Source: an uncultured Prevotella sp. (lineage in GTDB: Bacteria; Bacteroidota; Bacteroidia; Bacteroidales; Bacteroidaceae). Taken from it: 64,000 bases of DNA. Below the pieces are notes generated by a model. The model was not told the DNA's origin. It ran no database searches and saw only the letters and a list, made by a program, of their open reading frames with translations. Shown piece after piece: positions 59,185 through 64,000 of this stretch (its first letter is position 1; each line of letters begins with the position of its first letter). The stretch covers positions 1 to 64,000 of the forward strand of contig CAMUYR010000007.1 in the NCBI GenBank assembly GCA_947164965.1. Direction: 5' to 3'. A program made the translations under genes and the position numbers.

Positions 59185-61989
59185 TTAGAATTTATAACCG
59201 ATGTTCAGCATACCATTGATACCATAGGCATAGAACTTCTTAGGATTGCGGTCGAACTTATACGTTCTGGCGCCACCTACCGTACCATCGTCTCTCACTG
59301 AGTAGTTGCTGCGGCTCTGCTCGTAACCACCGGTGCAAATCTTGGTGTTGTTGAGTACGTTGGTCAGAGAGAAGTTGATGCTCAGCTGTCCCTTCTTCAT
59401 ACGGATGCTCCTACCGATACTGAGGTCGAGCATAAATCCGCCCTTACCTTTCTCCTGGGCTATAGCTTCCGAACGAATCACCTTGTCGCCGTCTGCATTG
59501 ATGTCGTACACCTTATCGTGGGCAATACCGCTGTTCTCATACGACTTCTGACGGTTGTCCAGTGTGGTGCCGTAGCGATAAGAAGGCGAGTAGTAGAGAT
59601 AGATGCGGTCGTAGTAGTTACCCATCACGTCGATAAACCAACCCTTAGCATGGTAGCTCAGAGTCAGGTTCAGGGCTGTCAGTGGGGTGCCTCCCTCGCG
59701 CATGTTCTTATTATATACTATATCACCGTGATATTCACCCTCGGTAGAGTTCATGTATACCACTTGTGCATTATTCATGTTCTTAGCTTCAGCAAATGTT
59801 CCAAGTGTCTTGATGCTGAAAGCGGAGTTAATCTTGAAGTTGATACCCCATTCAACACCGTAGTAAGCTTTCTTGATACCCTTCATCGAAACGTAAGAGA
59901 ACGAGTTGATATCATCATAGAAGAACTGTTGCCATTCGGTGACATCGCTCAGGTGGCTGTAGTAACCGTTGATGTTAGCCTTCATCCAGGGAGTCTCAAG
60001 TTGATAGCTCAGTTCCGAACTGAATATCTTCTCGTTCTTCAGGTCGTGAACGAAATCGTTGTTCACCTCAGGAGAAACGAATGCTACTTGAGCCTGAGGA
60101 GCCTTCAACTCGTAACTAACGCCCAGAGAAACAGTATTGCCAGCGCCCAAAGCGTAGGTCAGACCGCCCTTCACACCACCATCGAGGAACTTAGCTGTCT
60201 TGCTCTTGCCGTAAGAAGAAATACCTAAAGCCTCAGCTATACCGTTCCTCATCTTGCCATCGCGCTGCATGGTAACACCACCAATGCGACCAGCGATAAA
60301 GGTTGCCATTGCTCCTTTCTTATAGCGCAGAGAACTCCAAAGCTGAGCCTTCTGTACGAGCAGGTTGTAGTCGTAACCGAACTTGTCACCCTCTTTAACC
60401 TCGGCGTTAGGGTTGTTCAGGTCGTATTGAACACGTGGGTCGGTAGGAGCATACTTGCCTAATGCATAGGTGTTGATGTTATGGAATGTCTTGGCACCCA
60501 TCAGGTCGTCTACCGTCTCGTAGTGCATACCCTTATTGGTGGCCAACTGAATACCTGAGTTCCAAACAGCATTCTTGCCTAACTCCGTCTTGAAGGCTGA
60601 TGCCAAGGCAAGGTTCAGATTCTTGTTGTATCGGGCCTGGATGTAGTACAAAGCATCACCTGTGGCGTGCTGGTTAGCATAGTACAAACGGTCGAAATTA
60701 ATCTGACGAGCCTCTGTACTACCCATCAAATAGGTACGTGCACGATAGAAATCGTAGTAACCAGCCTCTGTACGACCAGCCTTGTCTTCTTCATACCATA
60801 CATCGTAATAGCTTGATGGCAGGTTCTTCCAATAGTCGGGCTGAGGATTCTCACTGTTGTTGTAGTTCAGCTTCGTGCTCTTGTACGTTGAGTAGCGACC
60901 GGTCAGCGATGTCGTCAGCTTCGACTTCTCATTGATCTTCCAGTCCCAAGTCAGTAGCACTGTCGGAGCAAAGTCGTTGACAACACGCGAGTTACGCTTC
61001 TTGCCGTTCTGGTATCCCCAGTAGGGGTTGTAGTAGTTGCTGTTAGCCAACCAGTAGCTCTCATCGGTAGCAGCACCCTGTCCAGCTCGTTCTGTAGGGT
61101 TACCCCATGTGACGATGCTCAATGCGTGGCGGTCGTTCAATTTCTTCTCTGCTCCAAAGAAGTAAGAGAGTGAATTGTAGAAAGTACCCTGCACATAAGC
61201 AGTCTGCATGTTGGCCCAACGATAGGTTACGTTGCCAGAGAAAGCCCAACCGTCAGGACGCAGTCCGCTGTTGTAAGTATACATGCCACGAACGGTGTAG
61301 TTTCGGTTGGCGCCAGTCAGAGTCACACGTTGGCCTGTAGCCATGTGACTAGGACGGAAATCGTAGTTGTTAGAACCACCCATTGCTGACATTGAGAATG
61401 TGTTGTCCTCAAAAGGCAGTGAGTTTTCTACACCACGCGTCTGTTGGTTCAGACCGCCCACCAGAGAGTAGCGGAATTGCCCCGATTCCATGTCGTTCAT
61501 CTGTACACCGTTGATGTAGATCTCGTTGTACTTCTGATTGAACGCACGGTAGCGGAAGCGTGAAGGGCTAAACAGATAGCCCACTTGCGAGGCATAGATG
61601 TTCTGGTTTGACGAAATGATAGTCACGTTCTGTGACATGTCGTCGTCTTCACCTAACTGAGCCTCCGTAAAAGTGAAAGCTTGGTCACTTATTGCCGTGC
61701 TTTCATCATCCTGTTTATTACTTTCCTGTAGATAAACAGTGCCACCAGGATTCACAGTCTGTGGCTGATAGCCGATATAGCTGATCGTCACCTTGCTCCC
61801 CTTAGGAGCTGCAATACGGTACATGCCGTTAAGGTCTGTCGTTACTGAGGTATTGGTACCTTCTACGGTAACAGCAGCACCAATGACAGGATTACCCATC
61901 TCGTCGATAACCTTGCCGGTCACTGACTGAGCGAATGCCGAAGATGCGAAGCATAGGGCCATCACAATTAATTTCAGCTTTTTCTGCAT
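59185..61989 (-). CDS. TonB-dependent outer-membrane receptor with carboxypeptidase-like N-domain
   Basis: The 934-residue protein has a signal peptide (about 1-20) and a CarboxypepD_reg-like domain (SVTGKVIDEMGNPVIGAAVTVEGTNTS, about 22-105). Next come a plug region (YINGVQMNDMESGQ), then a beta-barrel with many aromatic-rich strands and a C-terminal YGINGMLNIGYKF ending in Phe. It would import a ligand with TonB energy. There is no SusD partner; two lipoproteins follow directly. TATCTTTG at 62034-62027 is the -7. The divergent gene encodes a nuclease, which suggests that the ligand is nucleic-acid-derived. Confidence 0.85.
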   Translation of the reverse strand: MQKKLKLIVMALCFASSAFAQSVTGKVIDEMGNPVIGAAVTVEGTNTSVTTDLNGMYRIAAPKGSKVTISYIGYQPQTVNPGGTVYLQESNKQDDESTAISDQAFTFTEAQLGEDDDMSQNVTIISSNQNIYASQVGYLFSPSRFRYRAFNQKYNEIYINGVQMNDMESGQFRYSLVGGLNQQTRGVENSLPFEDNTFSMSAMGGSNNYDFRPSHMATGQRVTLTGANRNYTVRGMYTYNSGLRPDGWAFSGNVTYRWANMQTAYVQGTFYNSLSYFFGAEKKLNDRHALSIVTWGNPTERAGQGAATDESYWLANSNYYNPYWGYQNGKKRNSRVVNDFAPTVLLTWDWKINEKSKLTTSLTGRYSTYKSTKLNYNNSENPQPDYWKNLPSSYYDVWYEEDKAGRTEAGYYDFYRARTYLMGSTEARQINFDRLYYANQHATGDALYYIQARYNKNLNLALASAFKTELGKNAVWNSGIQLATNKGMHYETVDDLMGAKTFHNINTYALGKYAPTDPRVQYDLNNPNAEVKEGDKFGYDYNLLVQKAQLWSSLRYKKGAMATFIAGRIGGVTMQRDGKMRNGIAEALGISSYGKSKTAKFLDGGVKGGLTYALGAGNTVSLGVSYELKAPQAQVAFVSPEVNNDFVHDLKNEKIFSSELSYQLETPWMKANINGYYSHLSDVTEWQQFFYDDINSFSYVSMKGIKKAYYGVEWGINFKINSAFSIKTLGTFAEAKNMNNAQVVYMNSTEGEYHGDIVYNKNMREGGTPLTALNLTLSYHAKGWFIDVMGNYYDRIYLYYSPSYRYGTTLDNRQKSYENSGIAHDKVYDINADGDKVIRSEAIAQEKGKGGFMLDLSIGRSIRMKKGQLSINFSLTNVLNNTKICTGGYEQSRSNYSVRDDGTVGGARTYKFDRNPKKFYAYGINGMLNIGYKF

Positions 61990-62133
61990 AGAGTATAATT
62001 TTAGTAATTATTTATAGATTTGTTTGCAAAGATAGCGAATAAAATGAAAAAAACACTATCTTTTCGCATATTTTTTTTAAAAATATTGTAGATTTTCAAA
62101 AATAATCACTATCTTCGCAACATAAAACCTAAA

Positions 62134-63195
62134 ATGTTTATGAAAAAACTGTTGTATATCATTAGCGTCATGTTCCTGGTGGGAACGATGAATGCACAGG
62201 CTCAAGAGAAAAAATACTCTGTTTATGCCATTGGTTTTTATAACTTAGAGAACCTGTTTGATACTTGTCACGATGCAGGGAAGAACGATTATGAGTATCT
62301 GCCCGATGGACGTAACAAGTGGTCTGGAATGAAGTATACCCATAAGTTGCGCAATATGGCTCGTGTACTTTCTGAGATGGGTACCGATAAGTTGCCATTG
62401 GTAGGATGTGCTGCCATTGGTGTCGCAGAAGTTGAGAACGCCAACTGTCTGAACGACCTTTGCAACCAGCCACCATTGAAGGCCCGAAACTTCCAGTTCT
62501 GCCATATTGAGGGACCGGATCAGCGTGGTGTCGACTGCGGCTTGCTCTTCAATCCTTCCTTATTCTCCGTTCGTGACGTGAAACTCGTACCTTATGAATA
62601 TAAGTTGCAGGAAGATATCGAGAAGGGTAGAGCTACCCGTGGTTTCCTGGTAGTTAGTGGTACAATGGCTGATGAGCATGTCACCATTATCGTCAACCAC
62701 CTGCCTTCACGTGGTGCTACATCGTATTATCGTGAGTTAGGTGGTGAGCAGATTCGTGCCGTGAAGGATTCGCTGATTAAGGACGATCCTAATGTCAAAC
62801 TCTTCATCATGGGCGATATGAATGACGACCCGAAGGATCGCTCCATGTCTGTTGCCTTGGGTGCCAAGCGTAAGTTGGAGGATGTAGGTCCTGGCGAGCT
62901 GTTCAATCCGTTCTGGGAGATTCATGCCAGCGGTACTGGAACCCTGATGTATGATGGTGCTTGGAACCTCTTCGACCAGATTATCCTGTCACATTCATTG
63001 CTTAACAAGAAAGGTGAGCGCGATTATTCGACACTGAAATACTGGCAGCCACAGATTTTCCGTCGCGACTACCTGTTCCAGCAGGAAGGCAAGTATAAAG
63101 GTAATACCCTGCGTACTCATGCTGGTGGTGTTTGGCTCGATGGTTATAGCGATCACCTGCCAACCCTTGTCTATCTGGTTAAGGAACAGAAATAA
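62134..63195 (+). CDS. Exported endonuclease/exonuclease/phosphatase family protein
   Basis: The 353-residue protein has a signal peptide (about 1-23) and an EEP (DNase I-like) fold: FYNLENLFDT (36-45), VAEVEN with catalytic E99, VNHLPSRG, GDMNDDP and the final SDHLPTLVYL. It would cut extracellular DNA or RNA or remove phosphate from nucleotides. It is divergent from the TonB receptor operon and precedes uridine kinase by 12 bases. ATTG-N21-TATCTTCG (62085-62117) is a plausible promoter. Two ATGs, 62134 and 62140, are possible starts. Confidence 0.85.
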   Translation: MFMKKLLYIISVMFLVGTMNAQAQEKKYSVYAIGFYNLENLFDTCHDAGKNDYEYLPDGRNKWSGMKYTHKLRNMARVLSEMGTDKLPLVGCAAIGVAEVENANCLNDLCNQPPLKARNFQFCHIEGPDQRGVDCGLLFNPSLFSVRDVKLVPYEYKLQEDIEKGRATRGFLVVSGTMADEHVTIIVNHLPSRGATSYYRELGGEQIRAVKDSLIKDDPNVKLFIMGDMNDDPKDRSMSVALGAKRKLEDVGPGELFNPFWEIHASGTGTLMYDGAWNLFDQIILSHSLLNKKGERDYSTLKYWQPQIFRRDYLFQQEGKYKGNTLRTHAGGVWLDGYSDHLPTLVYLVKEQK

Positions 63196-63207
63196 TAGTA
63201 CGGACTG

Positions 63208-63822
63208 ATGACAATTATAGGAATAGCAGGCGGAACGGGTTCTGGAAAAACCACCGTCGTAAAACAAATCACTCAGGTACTGCCTCCACAGTGTGCAGCT
63301 ATCGTCCCATTGGATTCATATTATAATGATACGACAGGATTGACGGTCGAAGAACGAAAGGCTATCAATTTCGACCATCCAGATGCTTTCGACTGGAAAT
63401 TGCTGACGGAGCAGATCAAGATGTTGAAGAGCGGACAGGCTATAGAACAGCCAACTTATTCGTATATCATCTCCAATCGTCTGCCTGAAACAATTCATGT
63501 GGAGCCCAAGCCAGTCATCATTCTGGAGGGAATCATGACGCTTCATTATAAGAAGTTGCGTGACATGATGGACCTGAAAATCTTTGTAGATACAGACAGC
63601 GACGTGCGATTGATTCGTAATATCCGTCGTGATGTCGTAGAACGTGGACGAACCGTTGATATGGTGCTCGACCGTTATGAGAAGGTGTTAAAGCCCATGC
63701 ACGAACAGTTCATTGAACCCACAAAGAAGTTTGCCGACCTTATTATTCCGTGGGGACATGAGAACAAGACGGGTATCCACATTCTCAAGACATACATAGA
63801 GGGAATAGTAACAAACGTGTAG
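63208..63822 (+). CDS. udk: Uridine kinase
   Basis: The 204-residue enzyme phosphorylates uridine and cytidine for salvage. The P-loop GGTGSGKTT is at 8-16; PLDSYYND, INFDHPDAFDW, PTYSY and ILEGIMTLH complete the family pattern. It follows the secreted nuclease by 12 bases, so the transcript combines nucleic-acid breakdown with nucleoside capture. Its stop codon (63820-63822) is inside the 5' arm of the terminator stem. Confidence 0.93.
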   Translation: MTIIGIAGGTGSGKTTVVKQITQVLPPQCAAIVPLDSYYNDTTGLTVEERKAINFDHPDAFDWKLLTEQIKMLKSGQAIEQPTYSYIISNRLPETIHVEPKPVIILEGIMTLHYKKLRDMMDLKIFVDTDSDVRLIRNIRRDVVERGRTVDMVLDRYEKVLKPMHEQFIEPTKKFADLIIPWGHENKTGIHILKTYIEGIVTNV

Positions 63823-63846
63823 CCTGAGCAGGCTACACGTTTTTCT
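63815..63846 (+). terminator. Terminator of the nuclease-udk operon
   Basis: ACGTGTAGCC (63815-63824) pairs perfectly with GGCTACACGT (63831-63840), followed by TTTTTC. It overlaps the udk stop codon. Confidence 0.85.
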
Positions 63847-63869
63847 TTCTTCTTGAGTATAATCGAAAA

Positions 63870-64000
63870 TTAGTCGGCTGAATAGTTGTCGTATTCGTCG
63901 TTGGTTGCAACCTTGGATTCGATTTCTTTTACTGCAGGTTCCGAATTGTTTTCTTCTGCTACCGGATTCTCTTCAGTTGCTAAGGGTTCAGAACTGATTT
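63870..64000 (-). CDS. C-terminal end of an unidentified protein (partial)
   Basis: An open frame enters from the right edge of the window and ends with TAA at 63872-63870. The 43 visible residues are Glu/Asn-rich (SEPLATEENPVAEENN ... NDEYDNYSAD), a flexible acidic tail. I cannot name the protein. It converges with udk. Confidence 0.6.
   Translation of the reverse strand, partial: ISSEPLATEENPVAEENNSEPAVKEIESKVATNDEYDNYSAD

Overview
The window reads as chromosomal DNA of a Bacteroidales bacterium, most like Prevotella in the broad sense. The signs are promoters of the -33 TTTG / -7 TAnnTTTG type instead of -35/-10 boxes, few Shine-Dalgarno sequences, a type IX secretion gene (porQ), TonB-dependent uptake, Bacteroidales-specific families (HU-HIG, DUF1573, DUF5689), and porQ beside cmk. 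No source name is given, so genus is inference.

Layout. 1-1660: 3' end of 5S rRNA, a lytic transglycosylase and a Bax-inhibitor-like membrane protein. 1612-1880: gene-poor, with a possible minus-strand RNA. 1957-10278: glycoside hydrolases (GH2-GH36-rsmA operon on minus, a second GH2 divergent). 10279-15080: an accessory patch with an AAA_14 ATPase, an HU-like protein and a VapE-like primase-helicase; the last two diverge from a nested palindromic iteron region. 15099-21570: dnaK, an envelope protein and a polyamine-synthase/recA operon. 21774-27141: three secreted proteins including a pectate lyase and a CotH protein. 27149-46922: housekeeping (mnmA, alpha-2-macroglobulin, meaB, ispH, cmk, porQ, tonB, prenyl synthase, tatD, tRNA-Ser, mfd). 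47095-54238: hsp20, trpB2 behind a leader-peptide attenuator, a sodium:solute symporter, a sensor-poor hybrid two-component regulator, trxB and glutathione peroxidase. 54614-63822: two secreted nucleases, a TonB-dependent receptor, two surface lipoproteins with repeated domains, and uridine kinase.

The observations I value most are: (1) the 12371-12819 region, where 8-bp motifs repeat at exact 11-bp spacing in two mirrored arrays around a 35-bp inverted repeat, between HU-HIG and VapE-like genes; (2) a textbook Trp attenuator (18-residue leader peptide with three consecutive Trp codons, antiterminator and terminator) before trpB2; (3) sigma-54-type -24/-12 promoters before both dnaK and hsp20, each with a related palindrome just upstream; and (4) a possible extracellular nucleic-acid scavenging locus that ends in uridine kinase.

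All calls come from reading the sequence by eye. Family names rest on recognised motifs, not on database searches.
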